64,000 nt of DNA from Prauserella isguenensis (GCF_014191605.1 NZ_JACHWU010000001.1:1116001-1180000); one strand, 5' to 3'. Positions 16,130 to 24,572 are shown, counted from the first letter of the stretch. Translations and numbers: made by a program. The notes: generated by a model not told the origin, from the sequence alone.

Positions 16130-18854
16130 CGGAATCCTCCTCACGCCGGAACGGGACGACGATCTCCGGAGCCGACAAGGTCGTCCGGTCGAAGAACAGG
16201 GCGCGGTCGGGCCGGGGCGACCAGTGCACGACCTGTCCCGCCGCCAGGGTCGACAGCTCGTTGCCCTGCACGTCGAGTGCCGCCCACGCGCCGATGTCGT
16301 CGGTGCCGCCGAATCCGAGCGTGTCCTTGAGCCGCGCCACGCTGCGCCACCAGCCGAGCACGTGCACCCCGCGCGCCGGGCCGTGCTTGAGCAACGCCCG
16401 CAGGTGGTCGAGGCCGCTGGACTTGCCGGGCTCCTTGGCCTCCAAGGTCGGCAGCGCCGCGTCGACGCCGTAGGCCACCAGGATCCGCCGCGCGGTCGAC
16501 TCCTGTCCGGCCCACGCCGTCACCAGATCGGTGAGTGTGTCCGTCGTGACGACCTCCGCCTTGTGCCCGCCGGACGACAACTCGTCGGACAGCGCCGTCA
16601 CCGCGGGCGTGCACTGCTCGACCAGGCATGCCAACGCGAACTCGACGTCGCCCGGTGCGCACTGCCGCGCCACGGAACGCACCGCCGAGTCCAGGACCGA
16701 CACCGCGTCGCGCTGGCCCGTGCCGAGCACGGCGAGATTGCGTCCCGGCGCGGCCGACAGTTCGACGGCGTGTGCCGTGTCGGCCACGTCGATGGACTGG
16801 CCGACGATCGCCCGTGGACGGTCCGAACGCGACAACGCCGTGTAGGCCGACGACTCGGCGAGCACGGGCGCGTGGGCGCCGTCGAACAGCCGCGGCACGC
16901 TCGTCGAGCCGTAGCGTTGCCACAGCTCACGTTGCAGTGCGGGGAATACACCGCCGGAGCTCGCGTCGGGGACGTGCGCCAGGCTGTTGCCGTGCCCGAT
17001 GCCGGACTCGTGGTTGACGACCGCGTGCCAGCGCGGTGCGGCGACGGCCGCCTGGTTGGCCTCGGCGAGCACGCGGCGGGCCTTCGGCATCGCGATGCGC
17101 AGCGTGCACTGCTCGAACACGGCCGGCTTGCCCCAGAACGCCTCGATGCCTGCGATGTCCTGACTCGCCAGGATCAGATGGATGCCCTGCGATCTGCCCC
17201 GGCGCGCGACGTCCTCGAGCAGCGACGTCGCCAGCGCCGTCACCGAGTCGCGCTCGCCGAACAGGTACTGGAACTCGTCGACGACGGCGACGATCCGCGG
17301 CCAGTGACCGGCCGGATCCTGCTGCCGCAGTTCCGACAGTGTGGTGACCTCGTGCTGCTTGGCGGCGGCCGAACGGCGGCGCAGTTCGTCGGTGAGGAAC
17401 CGCAGCAGTGCCAGGCCGAACTCGCGGTCGGTGTTGACGTTCACGCCGACCAGCCGCGCGTGCGGCAGCCAGCTCTCCTCCTTGCGGCCGGGCGCCAGGC
17501 CTGCGAACGAGACGCCCTCCTTGAAGTCGAGTAGGTACAGCGACAGTTCGTTCGGCGAGTACCGCGCGCACAGCGAACCCAGCAACGCATACAGGAAGTT
17601 CGTCTTGCCGGATCCGCTCGGCCCACCGATCAGCGCGTGCGGCGTGGCGTCGCCGATCACGACGTCGACCGGCTCGCCCTCGTGGAACCCCACCGGAGCG
17701 CGGAGCTCGACGGCCGACGACTCGGTGCCGAACTCCGTGGGCAGCAGGTCCCCGAACGTCCGCGGACCACCCTGCTTGGCGACGAGCGCCTCGGCGAGCC
17801 TGCCCGCGGCGGCCGTCACCTGGCTCGCGGGCAGTGGCGGATCGAGGCGGACCGCCAGGTCGGGGCCCGTCATGCTCGTCACCGCGGTGCGTTCGGCCGT
17901 CACGTGGACGTTCTCGACCGCGCCGTCGAGCATCGTGGGCACGTCCACGAGGATCAGCGACATGCCGGCCTCGAGAGCGCCGCTGGCGACACGTTTGATG
18001 TCGCGGATCTGCTCCGGTTGCAGGTCCTCGCCGTTGCCGTAGAGCACGCCGACCCGCCAGGGTTCGAGGCGCTTACCCGTCGCGGCGCGCATGGCCCGCA
18101 ACGACGGGTGCCCCGCCTGCATGGTGTAGCCGTGAATGCGGCGGATGTGCCCGGCGAAGTCGTCGAGCAGGTCGGCCAGGCGCGTCGGGTCGTGCACCGT
18201 GACGGCGCTGGTGCGGGTGAGCGCGTAGAAGTGCGGCAGCACGCCGGTGAGCTGGCCGATGTCCCAGAGGTGGACCTTCACCGCTCCGGGTTCGAACGTC
18301 GACAGCACGCGCATCAGCAGCGACTCGACGAGCGCGTCCACGGTGACGCGCGTGTTCGGCGCCGACGTGATCGCGAGGTGGGAGGCGTCGAGCAGTGGCA
18401 CGGCGACGTCGAACGACTGCCCGCCGCCGATGTCCACTGTGGAGTCGCCGATCCGCCACAACTCCGGCGACGACAGGCCGGGGTCGGTGCCGATGCGGCC
18501 GAGCCATTCGCCGGGCGGTGCCCCCGCGGGTCCGGGCGCGGACGTGGCGACGAGCTCGCGGAGTCGCCGAGGGCCGTCCGCCCAGTCGGCGTAGAACCGG
18601 TCACGGACTGTAGCGAGCCGTTCGACCACACCCGCCATCGCCGGGGTGGTCATCCGCGCGGCGAGTTCCGGGTCGGCGACCGCGCGCTCGAGTCCGGTGC
18701 GCACGACCTCCTGTTCGAGTCTGCGCTGTGCGAGTTCGTGCTCGGCGCCCGTGCGCGCGTTGCGGGCGGCACCGAGCGCGAGGCCGATCTGGTGGCGGAG
18801 TTGGTCGAGAGCGGTGACGACCCGAGCGCGCTGCTCGCCCTTCTTCCTGCCCAT
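16122..18854 (-). CDS. Soluble FtsK/SpoIIIE-type ATPase with one active and two degenerate modules
   Basis: A 910-residue protein. Residues 1-105 are helical, without the transmembrane spans of FtsK or EccC. Three P-loop-like modules follow. The first (about 140-340) lacks a Walker A where one is expected (I-T-S-A-P-N-T-R at 162-169). The second (about 385-640) is intact, with Walker A G-P-S-G-S-G-K-T at 411-418 and Walker B V-A-V-V-D-E at 522-527. The third (about 680-900) has a degenerate loop, L-G-T-G-Q-R-D-A at 710-717. Three modules in a row resemble EccC of type VII secretion, but there the first module is the active one. It sits in an operon with three small helical proteins, 7 bases after the second and overlapping the last. 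Role unknown; it may drive movement of DNA or of its small partners. Confidence 0.85.
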   Translation of the reverse strand: MGRKKGEQRARVVTALDQLRHQIGLALGAARNARTGAEHELAQRRLEQEVVRTGLERAVADPELAARMTTPAMAGVVERLATVRDRFYADWADGPRRLRELVATSAPGPAGAPPGEWLGRIGTDPGLSSPELWRIGDSTVDIGGGQSFDVAVPLLDASHLAITSAPNTRVTVDALVESLLMRVLSTFEPGAVKVHLWDIGQLTGVLPHFYALTRTSAVTVHDPTRLADLLDDFAGHIRRIHGYTMQAGHPSLRAMRAATGKRLEPWRVGVLYGNGEDLQPEQIRDIKRVASGALEAGMSLILVDVPTMLDGAVENVHVTAERTAVTSMTGPDLAVRLDPPLPASQVTAAAGRLAEALVAKQGGPRTFGDLLPTEFGTESSAVELRAPVGFHEGEPVDVVIGDATPHALIGGPSGSGKTNFLYALLGSLCARYSPNELSLYLLDFKEGVSFAGLAPGRKEESWLPHARLVGVNVNTDREFGLALLRFLTDELRRRSAAAKQHEVTTLSELRQQDPAGHWPRIVAVVDEFQYLFGERDSVTALATSLLEDVARRGRSQGIHLILASQDIAGIEAFWGKPAVFEQCTLRIAMPKARRVLAEANQAAVAAPRWHAVVNHESGIGHGNSLAHVPDASSGGVFPALQRELWQRYGSTSVPRLFDGAHAPVLAESSAYTALSRSDRPRAIVGQSIDVADTAHAVELSAAPGRNLAVLGTGQRDAVSVLDSAVRSVARQCAPGDVEFALACLVEQCTPAVTALSDELSSGGHKAEVVTTDTLTDLVTAWAGQESTARRILVAYGVDAALPTLEAKEPGKSSGLDHLRALLKHGPARGVHVLGWWRSVARLKDTLGFGGTDDIGAWAALDVQGNELSTLAAGQVVHWSPRPDRALFFDRTTLSAPEIVVPFRREEDSDD

Positions 18855-18861
18855 GCGGCTG

Positions 18862-19125
18862 CTACAACCTTGCTTCGTACTGGTTCAGGGCCGATTCGAC
18901 GTTGCCGAGCTGGGCGATGTGCTCGTCCAGCTGGTCGAACGCGCGCGCCAGCGGCGGTGGGAGCCACGGCTCACCCGACGCGGCCGTGCCGGTGCCGCTT
19001 TGGGCGCTGAGCAGCGCGCGCCGGTAGTCCTCGAGTAGCTCCCTGGCGTGGGCCGCCTGCGCAGCGGTGTCGGTGAGGCCCGACCGGACGACGCCCAGCG
19101 AGGTGCGCAATTCGTGTAGTGACAT
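18862..19125 (-). CDS. Small helical protein, second gene of the FtsK-like operon
   Basis: An 87-residue protein of two predicted helices: residues 1-40 (L-H-E-L-R-T-S-L-G-V-V-R-S-G-L) and 55-87 (L-A-R-A-F-D-Q-L-D-E-H-I-A-Q-L), split by a Gly/Ser/Pro hinge with W-L-P-P-P. The length and helix-hinge-helix form recall WXG100 proteins, but the W-x-G motif is missing. The start ATG at 19125 is 25 bases past the previous stop, and the next gene starts 7 bases after this one ends. No known family recognised. Confidence 0.75.
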   Translation of the reverse strand: MSLHELRTSLGVVRSGLTDTAAQAAHARELLEDYRRALLSAQSGTGTAASGEPWLPPPLARAFDQLDEHIAQLGNVESALNQYEARL

Positions 19126-19150
19126 CGCGTGAACACGGATCCGGTGCCGC

Positions 19151-19411
19151 TCAGAGGCGGGCCGCGTAGCCCTCGGTCGACGAGATGCACGCCTGGATGG
19201 TGCTCTGCGTGCCCGTGATGCCCTGGATCGCCTCGGCCATGAGCCCGTGCGCTTGGCTGACGTCCTCCTGCGTGCTGCCCTCGGTCGCCATCGCGAGGGT
19301 CTGCTGCGCTTCCTCGAGTGTCTGGGCGGCCTGTTGAAGTGCGGCGATGCTGGCGGAAGCTTTCTCGTTCGCGGCGGCGATCCCCGCGCGGATCTCTTCC
19401 ACTCCGGCCAT
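19151..19411 (-). CDS. Small helical protein, first gene of the FtsK-like operon
   Basis: An 86-residue, Ala/Gln-rich helical protein (V-E-E-I-R-A-G-I-A-A-A-N-E-K-A, then L-Q-Q-A-A-Q-T-L-E-E-A-Q-Q-T-L-A) ending E-G-Y-A-A-R-L. Similar small proteins with the same start and the same G-Y-A-x-R-L end are common beside FtsK-like genes in streptomycetes and relatives, without assigned function. The ATG at 19411 has a good ribosome site, AGGAG, 8 bases upstream. The longer frame from 19543 ignores it. It lacks WXG and any secretion signal. Confidence 0.75.
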   Translation of the reverse strand: MAGVEEIRAGIAAANEKASASIAALQQAAQTLEEAQQTLAMATEGSTQEDVSQAHGLMAEAIQGITGTQSTIQACISSTEGYAARL

Positions 19412-19588
19412 GGGGCGGACTCCTAGGACATGTTCGGTACGTGTCGCATCCCAACTTAGCGTGACCACGCCTCGGCAGGAGTGTGGAGGTGCCTCGAATT
19501 CTCTGACGCTCCGTGTTCGCCTCCGACTGCGAATCTCCTTCATGTGTCGAGCCGATCAGCGGTGCCGTTCGGGAGCTGGTCCGACCCA

Positions 19589-19616
19589 TTGACGCTGTGG
19601 CGAAATCGCTTAGCAT
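19589..19616 (+). promoter_or_regulatory. Promoter of the flavoprotein/NTF2 operon
   Basis: TTGACG at 19589-19594, 16 bases, TAGCAT at 19611-19616. A strong ribosome site GAGGAGGAGA (19631-19640) precedes the ATG at 19645. TCCTC-GATT-GAGGA at 19622-19635 is a small inverted repeat that could partly mask that site. Confidence 0.5.
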
Positions 19617-19644
19617 GGTTATCCTCGATTGAGGAGGAGAGCTC

Positions 19645-21249
19645 ATGGCTGAGTTCGACGTCGTGGTGCTGGGCACCGGGGCCGCGGGGATGACCGCGGC
19701 GCTGTCGGCGGCGGACGCGGGGGCGAGCGTGGGCCTGTTCGAGAAGTCGTCCCTGATCGGTGGTACGACCTGCCTGTCGAGCGGTGTCGCATGGTTGCCG
19801 GACAATCGGTACGCGCGGGAGGCAGGCGTCGAGGATTCGCGGGCCGAGGGTGTGCGATACCTCGAGTCGCTCTCCCGCGGCATGATCCGGCCCGGCATGG
19901 CCGAGGCGTTCGTCGGCGGGACCTCCGAGGTCACCGACTGGCTCGAAACGCGCACACCGCTGCACCTGAGTCTCGTGCCCGGCTATCCGGACTATCACCC
20001 CGAACACCCCGGCGGGAAGCCGCAGGGCGGCCGTTCCGTGGAGCCGGAGCTGTTCGCGTTCGACGAGCTCGGCGCGTGGGCCGACCGCATCGAGGGGCGA
20101 ACCCGCCGCATGATGGTCCGAGAGACGCCGGTCGGCGGCGGCACGGGCGTCGTGGGCCCCGACGAGGCGAACCGTCGTGAGCGGCAGCACCTCGAGGGGC
20201 TCGGCCGCGCGATGATCGGTGCCCTGCTGAAGGGCTGCCTCGACCACGGGGTCGAACCCGTCACCGGCGCGGCCGCCGTCGAGCTGATCCAGGACGGGAA
20301 CGTGGTACGCGGCGTGCGGTTCGCCGACGGCTCGACGGCCACGGCACGTCACGGCGTCGTGATCGCGACCGGCGGGTTCGAATGGGACTCCGACCTGGTG
20401 CGAGACTTCCTCCGCGGCCCGATGTCCTATCCCGCGACCGTGCCGACCAACACCGGCGACGGCCTGCGCATGGCGATGAAGGCCGGTGCGCGGCTCGGCA
20501 ACATGCGCGAGGCGTGGTGGGTGCCGGTGTGCGTGCTGCCCGGTCAGCGGAACCACGGTGAGCAGGCGGTGCACCTCGTACTGCGGGAACGCACGCTGCC
20601 ACGGTCGATCATGGTGAACCGGGCGGGTGAGCGGTTCACCAACGAGGCGGCCAACTACAACGCGCTCGGCGGCGCGTTCCACCGGCTCGACCCGTCCGAC
20701 TTCGACTATCTCAACGACCCGTGCTGGCTGATCTTCGACGCCCGGCACGTCGAGGAGTACGGCGGCTTCACGCTCCCGCCGGGGCAGGCTCCGGACTGGG
20801 CACTGCGTGCCGGCACGCTCGGCGAACTGGCACGGGAGATCGACGTCGAACCGGCCACTCTGGAGCGCACCGTCGAGCGGTTCAACGGCATGGCCGCCGA
20901 CGGCGTCGACGCAGACTTCGCCCGCGGCGCGAGTGCCTACGACGGCTTCGTCGGCGACAAGCGGTACTACCCGGGAGCGGGATCCACCCTCGGACCGCTC
21001 GACGAAGGTCCGTACTACGCCGTGCAACTCCACATCAGCACCCTCGGCACCAAGGGCGGTCCACAGACCGATGTGGATGGATCGGTGTTCACTGTGGATG
21101 GAGAGCCGATCCCAGGCCTCTTCGCCGCGGGAAACGCCATGGCCGGGCCCACCGGAATGGTGTACGGCGGGGCGGGCGGCACGCTCGGTCCCGCGCTCGT
21201 GTTCGGATACCGCGCCGGGCGCGCGGCGGCTTCGGGAGGCAGGCGATGA
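19645..21249 (+). CDS. FAD-binding dehydrogenase (3-ketosteroid-delta1-dehydrogenase / fumarate-reductase flavoprotein family)
   Basis: A 534-residue flavoprotein. The FAD-binding Rossmann motif V-V-V-L-G-T-G-A-A-G-M-T is at residues 5-16, ending in F-E-K. S-L-I-G-G-T-T-C-L-S-S-G-V-A-W follows, as in KstD-like enzymes. The C-terminal FAD motif is G-L-F-A-A-G-N-A-M with G-G-A-G-G-T-L-G-P-A near residues 488-520. Family members introduce double bonds into steroids or related ring ketones, or reduce C=C bonds; the exact substrate is not evident. It is translationally coupled by an ATGA overlap to an NTF2-like gene, a pairing seen in ring-degradation gene sets. Confidence 0.85.
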   Translation: MAEFDVVVLGTGAAGMTAALSAADAGASVGLFEKSSLIGGTTCLSSGVAWLPDNRYAREAGVEDSRAEGVRYLESLSRGMIRPGMAEAFVGGTSEVTDWLETRTPLHLSLVPGYPDYHPEHPGGKPQGGRSVEPELFAFDELGAWADRIEGRTRRMMVRETPVGGGTGVVGPDEANRRERQHLEGLGRAMIGALLKGCLDHGVEPVTGAAAVELIQDGNVVRGVRFADGSTATARHGVVIATGGFEWDSDLVRDFLRGPMSYPATVPTNTGDGLRMAMKAGARLGNMREAWWVPVCVLPGQRNHGEQAVHLVLRERTLPRSIMVNRAGERFTNEAANYNALGGAFHRLDPSDFDYLNDPCWLIFDARHVEEYGGFTLPPGQAPDWALRAGTLGELAREIDVEPATLERTVERFNGMAADGVDADFARGASAYDGFVGDKRYYPGAGSTLGPLDEGPYYAVQLHISTLGTKGGPQTDVDGSVFTVDGEPIPGLFAAGNAMAGPTGMVYGGAGGTLGPALVFGYRAGRAAASGGRR

Positions 21250-21806
21250 CGGCAACACTCGAGCAGCGCATCCAGCGGATCGAGGACAGGAACGCGATCC
21301 AGGACCTGGCCGTGCTCTACGGCTACATCATGGACGAACGCGACGAGGACGGAATTCGCAAGATCTTCTGCGAGGGCGGGACGTTGCGGTCGGCCGACGG
21401 TGTCTTCGCCGCGAACGGCATCGACGAGATCGTGACGACCTACCTCGGCCGGTTCAAGGCGCTCGGCCCGACGAACCACTTCACGCACGGTCACGTGGTG
21501 CGCTTCGACGACAACGATCCGGACGTCGCCCACGGCCAGCTCGCCAGCCACGCCGAGGTCGTCCGCGACGGCAAGGCCATGGTGGTCGCACTGCGGTACC
21601 AGGACGTGTACCGGCGCACGTCGACCGGCTGGCGGTTCGCCGACCGGCTCATGTCGTACATGTACTACACCGAGGTCACCGAGTACGCCGACGTCCTCGG
21701 CAAGGACCTGCGCGTGCGCGCCTACGGCGACGAACGCCCCGGCGACTGGCCCGAACTGCTCACCAGGGGCCGCCCGCCGGAGTGGCTGAAGTCCTACCTC
21801 CCCTGA
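21246..21806 (+). CDS. NTF2-like (SnoaL-type) protein
   Basis: A 186-residue protein with the NTF2/SnoaL cone fold of about 130 residues: I-E-D-R-N-A-I-Q-D-L-A-V-L-Y-G-Y near the start, H-F-T-H-G-H-V at about 80, a Y-x-D-V-Y-R-R-T-S-T-G-W-R-F-A-D-R strand pair at about 117-135. Ring-hydroxylating dehydrogenase small subunits, steroid isomerases and cyclases share this fold. It overlaps the upstream flavoprotein gene by four bases, so the two most likely act on the same substrate. The C-terminal 45 residues are an extension with many charged residues. Confidence 0.8.
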   Translation: MTATLEQRIQRIEDRNAIQDLAVLYGYIMDERDEDGIRKIFCEGGTLRSADGVFAANGIDEIVTTYLGRFKALGPTNHFTHGHVVRFDDNDPDVAHGQLASHAEVVRDGKAMVVALRYQDVYRRTSTGWRFADRLMSYMYYTEVTEYADVLGKDLRVRAYGDERPGDWPELLTRGRPPEWLKSYLP

Positions 21807-21810
21807 CGCC

Positions 21811-21860
21811 GTGTTGCGCTTTCCGGGGCTCGTGTTGCGTTCTCCGGGGCCTGTGTTGCG
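21811..21860 (+). repeat. 21-bp tandem repeat, first cluster (2.5 copies)
   Basis: Copies start at 21811, 21832 and 21853 (partial). The core is GTGTTGCG followed by TTCTCCGGGGCC. The same unit occurs in reverse complement at 22686-22769, on the far side of the K+ channel gene. Confidence 0.85.
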
Positions 21861-21995
21861 TCCGGCCGTCGTCGACCGAGGGGGCACGTGCGGGTTGAGG
21901 CGCCTCACCACGGCGGCGACCACGTGTCGCGCGGGGCGGCCGGGGTATCCGTACCCGTGACGTGCAGGTGAGGGCGCGGGTCCGGAGGTCGGGCG

Positions 21996-22544
21996 GTGGG
22001 ACGACGGCGATTCGAGGAGCTGCCCGCCGGTGCGCGTAGACGCCTCGTCGCCGGTGCGGTACTGCGGACACTGCTCAGCACCGGGCTCGTGATCACCGGT
22101 TACTACCTCGTGCCGCTGGACCGACCGTTCGAAGTCGGCCCGTGGCTACGGTTCGGTGTCGCGCTGGTGGCCTTCGGGGTGGCGGTCGCCTGGCAGCTCA
22201 GGGCGATCGCCGTGTCCGACACGCCGCGGCTGAAAGCCACGCAGCTGGTCGCCGTCGGGCTGCCGTTGCTGCACGCGCTCTTCGCGTCGGCCTATGCCGG
22301 GCTGGACCGGGCGCAACCGGGAAGTTTCAGTGAGGACCTGGGCCGTACCGACGCGCTGTACTTCACCGTCACCGTGTTCGCGACGGTGGGCTTCGGTGAC
22401 ATCGTCCCGCGCACCGAGGCCGCGCGGATCCTGACCATGATCCAGATGGCGATGGGGATCGTCGTCGTGGGCTTCGCGGCGCGGGCCGTCGTCGGCGCGG
22501 TGCGGACCGCCCTGCGCCGCGCGGACCAGGGACCGTCTGCCTAG
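21996..22544 (+). CDS. Two-pore-helix K+ channel protein
   Basis: A 182-residue membrane protein with four hydrophobic segments. The last two enclose a pore helix and the K+ selectivity filter T-V-G-F-G-D, with the preceding A-L-Y-F-T-V-T-V-F-A typical of ion-channel-2 proteins. The GTG at 21996 has GGAGG seven bases upstream. No cytoplasmic RCK/TrkA domain is attached. It lies between two oppositely oriented clusters of a 21-bp repeat. Confidence 0.85.
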   Translation: MGRRRFEELPAGARRRLVAGAVLRTLLSTGLVITGYYLVPLDRPFEVGPWLRFGVALVAFGVAVAWQLRAIAVSDTPRLKATQLVAVGLPLLHALFASAYAGLDRAQPGSFSEDLGRTDALYFTVTVFATVGFGDIVPRTEAARILTMIQMAMGIVVVGFAARAVVGAVRTALRRADQGPSA

Positions 22545-22685
22545 TGGGCCGACGTGTTCTCGCGAGCTGTTCGGCGTCGGTGCCGGACATGAGCGAGACG
22601 ATGCAGGCCCTGGCGTCGGCGTAGTCCCGCAGGCGCTGCCGACACTCTCCCGCTGGGGCGCAGTCACCCGGTGACGCACCGGCTT

Positions 22686-22769
22686 CGGAATCCCCAACAC
22701 GCACCCCGGAACCCGCAACACGGGCCCCGGAATCGGCAACACGGGCCCCGGAACCCGCAACACGGGCGT
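22686..22769 (+). repeat. 21-bp tandem repeat, second cluster (four copies) in a 378-base spacer
   Basis: Copies start at 22686, 22707, 22728 and 22749, core CGGAACCCGCAACACGGGCC. This is the reverse complement of the 21811 cluster. The surrounding spacer 22545-22922 holds no supported gene; a 21-base period keeps every frame open, giving false heptapeptide ORFs on both strands. Confidence 0.9.
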
Positions 22770-22922
22770 GTGTGGGTAGGCCCGACGCCCGAGCGACGTA
22801 CGGGAGCGATGAACGCCGGCCTCGGCCGGCTCATCGGCAAGGGGCCGGCCACGCGGTCGCACCCGCGTATCACCACTGACCGTGGTTTGTGACCCGTCTC
22901 GGGCGCGGCTAGCGTCGCAGCC

Positions 22923-23789
22923 ATGGAGACGTATTCCCTCGGCCGGTTCCCCGTGCACCGCATCGGTTTCGGTGCGATGCAGCTTCCCGGCCCCGGAGTC
23001 ATGGGGCCGCCGCGTGATCACGACGAGGCCGTCGCGGTGTTGCGCCGCGGGGTCGAGCTGGGTGTCGACCACATCGACACCGCGCAGTTCTACGGGCCCG
23101 ACGTCGCGAACGAGCTGATCCGCGAAGCGTTGCACCCGTACCCGGACGGTCTCGCGCTGGCTTCCAAGGTCGGTGCGGTCCGTGACGAACAGGGCGGGTT
23201 CGTGCCCGCCCAGCGGCCGGGACAGTTGCGCGCGGCCGTCGAGGAGAACCTGCGCACGCTGGGTGTCGACCGGCTCGCGGTCGTGAACCTGCGCCGGATG
23301 GACGAGCACGAACTGCCCGCCGACCAGCAGATCCCCCTCGAGGACCAGCTCGCGGAGTTGGTCGGGCTGCGCGCCGAGGGCAAGATCGCGGGTATCGGCA
23401 TCTCCACGGCGACACTCGCCCAGGTCCGGCAGGCGATCGAACAGGCGGGCATCGTGTGCGTGCAGAACGCGTTCAGCCTGGTGGACCGCTCCGGCGCCGA
23501 CGGGCTGGAGCTGTGCCACGACGAAGGAATCGCCTACGTCCCGTACTTCCCGCTCGGATCGGCGTTCCCCGACATGCCGAAGGTGACCGGCAACGCCACG
23601 GTCCGGGCGGTGGCCGAGCGGGTGGGGGCCTCGCCGGCGCAGGTGGGGCTGGCCTGGCTGCTCGCCCGCCGGGACAACGTACTGCTGATCCCCGGCACGT
23701 CACGGGTGGCGCATCTCGAGGAGAACATGCGGATCGCCGACGTCCCACTGAGCGAGAGCGACCTGGCCGAACTCGACAACGCTGCGTGA
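22923..23789 (+). CDS. Aldo/keto reductase
   Basis: A 288-residue NADPH-dependent oxidoreductase with the (beta/alpha)8 fold. V-D-H-I-D-T-A-Q-F-Y-G carries the catalytic Asp and Tyr (about residues 45-55), L-A-L-A-S-K-V-G the catalytic Lys at about 82, and the C-terminal I-P-G-T-S-R-V-A-H-L-E-E-N the NADP-phosphate loop. The substrate is not deducible; related actinobacterial enzymes reduce aldehydes and quinones. The catalytic His is not obvious: the position after the third strand reads V-N-L-R-R-M-D, where family members usually have L-H, so this may be a variant of the YvgN/pyridoxal reductase-like subgroup. Confidence 0.9.
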   Translation: METYSLGRFPVHRIGFGAMQLPGPGVMGPPRDHDEAVAVLRRGVELGVDHIDTAQFYGPDVANELIREALHPYPDGLALASKVGAVRDEQGGFVPAQRPGQLRAAVEENLRTLGVDRLAVVNLRRMDEHELPADQQIPLEDQLAELVGLRAEGKIAGIGISTATLAQVRQAIEQAGIVCVQNAFSLVDRSGADGLELCHDEGIAYVPYFPLGSAFPDMPKVTGNATVRAVAERVGASPAQVGLAWLLARRDNVLLIPGTSRVAHLEENMRIADVPLSESDLAELDNAA

Positions 23790-23872
23790 GGAGCCGGAGG
23801 CGCCCCGGCGGGTTTGCGGCCGCGGCGCCTCGGGTACGGCCCGCGGAGCGACCGAGCAGAAGGGGGTCGGTG

Positions 23873-24199
23873 ATGAGTACGGACCGCGAATCGGTCAAGG
23901 CAGCGCTCTCGTCGGTGGACTTCCCCGCCGACAAGGAGACGTTGGTGACCCACGCGGAGTCCCACGGCTCCGCGGAGGACGTGGCGCAGGCGCTCCGGGC
24001 GATGCCACCGGCGGAGTACGAGAACATCGGCGAGGTGATCCAGTCGGTTCCGATGGACATGGGAGCCGAGGAAGGCCGGTCGAGTTCGGACAAGGCGAAG
24101 CAGGCTCGCCACAACACCCGGTCGGGGCTCGCGGAACACCAGACCGAAGTGCCCGCAAATCCCATCGTCGAGGAACTCGGCGAGAACCGGGGAAGCTGA
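23873..24199 (+). CDS. DUF2795-domain protein
   Basis: A 108-residue protein. Residues 8-58 (S-V-D-F-P-A-D-K-E-T-L-V, then A-L-R-A-M-P-P-A-E-Y-E-N-I-G-E-V) fit the DUF2795 domain, a small helical module abundant in actinobacteria. The remainder is hydrophilic and disordered. The ATG at 23873 has AGGGGG upstream. It is followed at 34 bases by another small protein, probably co-transcribed. Function of the family is unknown. Confidence 0.8.
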   Translation: MSTDRESVKAALSSVDFPADKETLVTHAESHGSAEDVAQALRAMPPAEYENIGEVIQSVPMDMGAEEGRSSSDKAKQARHNTRSGLAEHQTEVPANPIVEELGENRGS

Positions 24200-24233
24200 C
24201 CACCACGACCGTTTCACACGTGAGGTGCACGCG

Positions 24234-24572
24234 ATGACTTCCGACAGCGCCCTTCCTCTTCCCGACTACGACGAGCTGCCGATCGCCAAGCTGCAGCACC
24301 AGATTCGCGCACTGTCGGCCGACGACATCGAGACCCTGATCGAACACGAGCAGCAGCACGGCAACCGCACGCCCGTGCTGGAGCTGTTGCGAACCCGGAG
24401 GCAGCAGCTCGCCGAGGGTGCCGAGCCGTCGGGCGGTGACCAGTGGGACGGGACCGGGAAGCCGGCGGACACGCCGCACGGCTCGCCCGTCTCGCGTGAC
24501 AGTGCGGCAGGCCCGGGTGCGCCGCTCCGACACGGCGTCGCGGGCCAGACGGCCGATCGCGACAGGCCGTGA
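24234..24572 (+). CDS. Small actinobacterial protein with LPDYDELP domain, unknown function
   Basis: A 112-residue protein. Residues 6-62 (L-P-L-P-D-Y-D-E-L-P-I-A-K-L-Q-H-Q-I-R, ending L-L-R-T-R-R-Q-Q-L) match a short helical domain seen in many actinobacterial hypothetical proteins, some of them lipid-droplet or membrane-associated; I do not assign a role. The tail is disordered. I start at the ATG at 24234, spaced after GTGAGGTG. The stop codon overlaps the first unit of a 14-bp tandem repeat. Confidence 0.7.
   Translation: MTSDSALPLPDYDELPIAKLQHQIRALSADDIETLIEHEQQHGNRTPVLELLRTRRQQLAEGAEPSGGDQWDGTGKPADTPHGSPVSRDSAAGPGAPLRHGVAGQTADRDRP

Noticed and set aside
15734-19411. Type VII (ESX) secretion locus
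   Set aside because: No membrane-anchored EccC, EccB, EccD, EccE or mycosin, no WXG100 motif and no Y-x-x-x-D/E signal; only the FtsK-like ATPase and small helical proteins are shared in general terms.
22671-22892. ORF with heptapeptide repeats (R-N-P-Q-H-G-P)
   Set aside because: It is a by-product of the 21-base repeat, whose period of seven codons keeps all frames open; no ribosome site or conserved domain.
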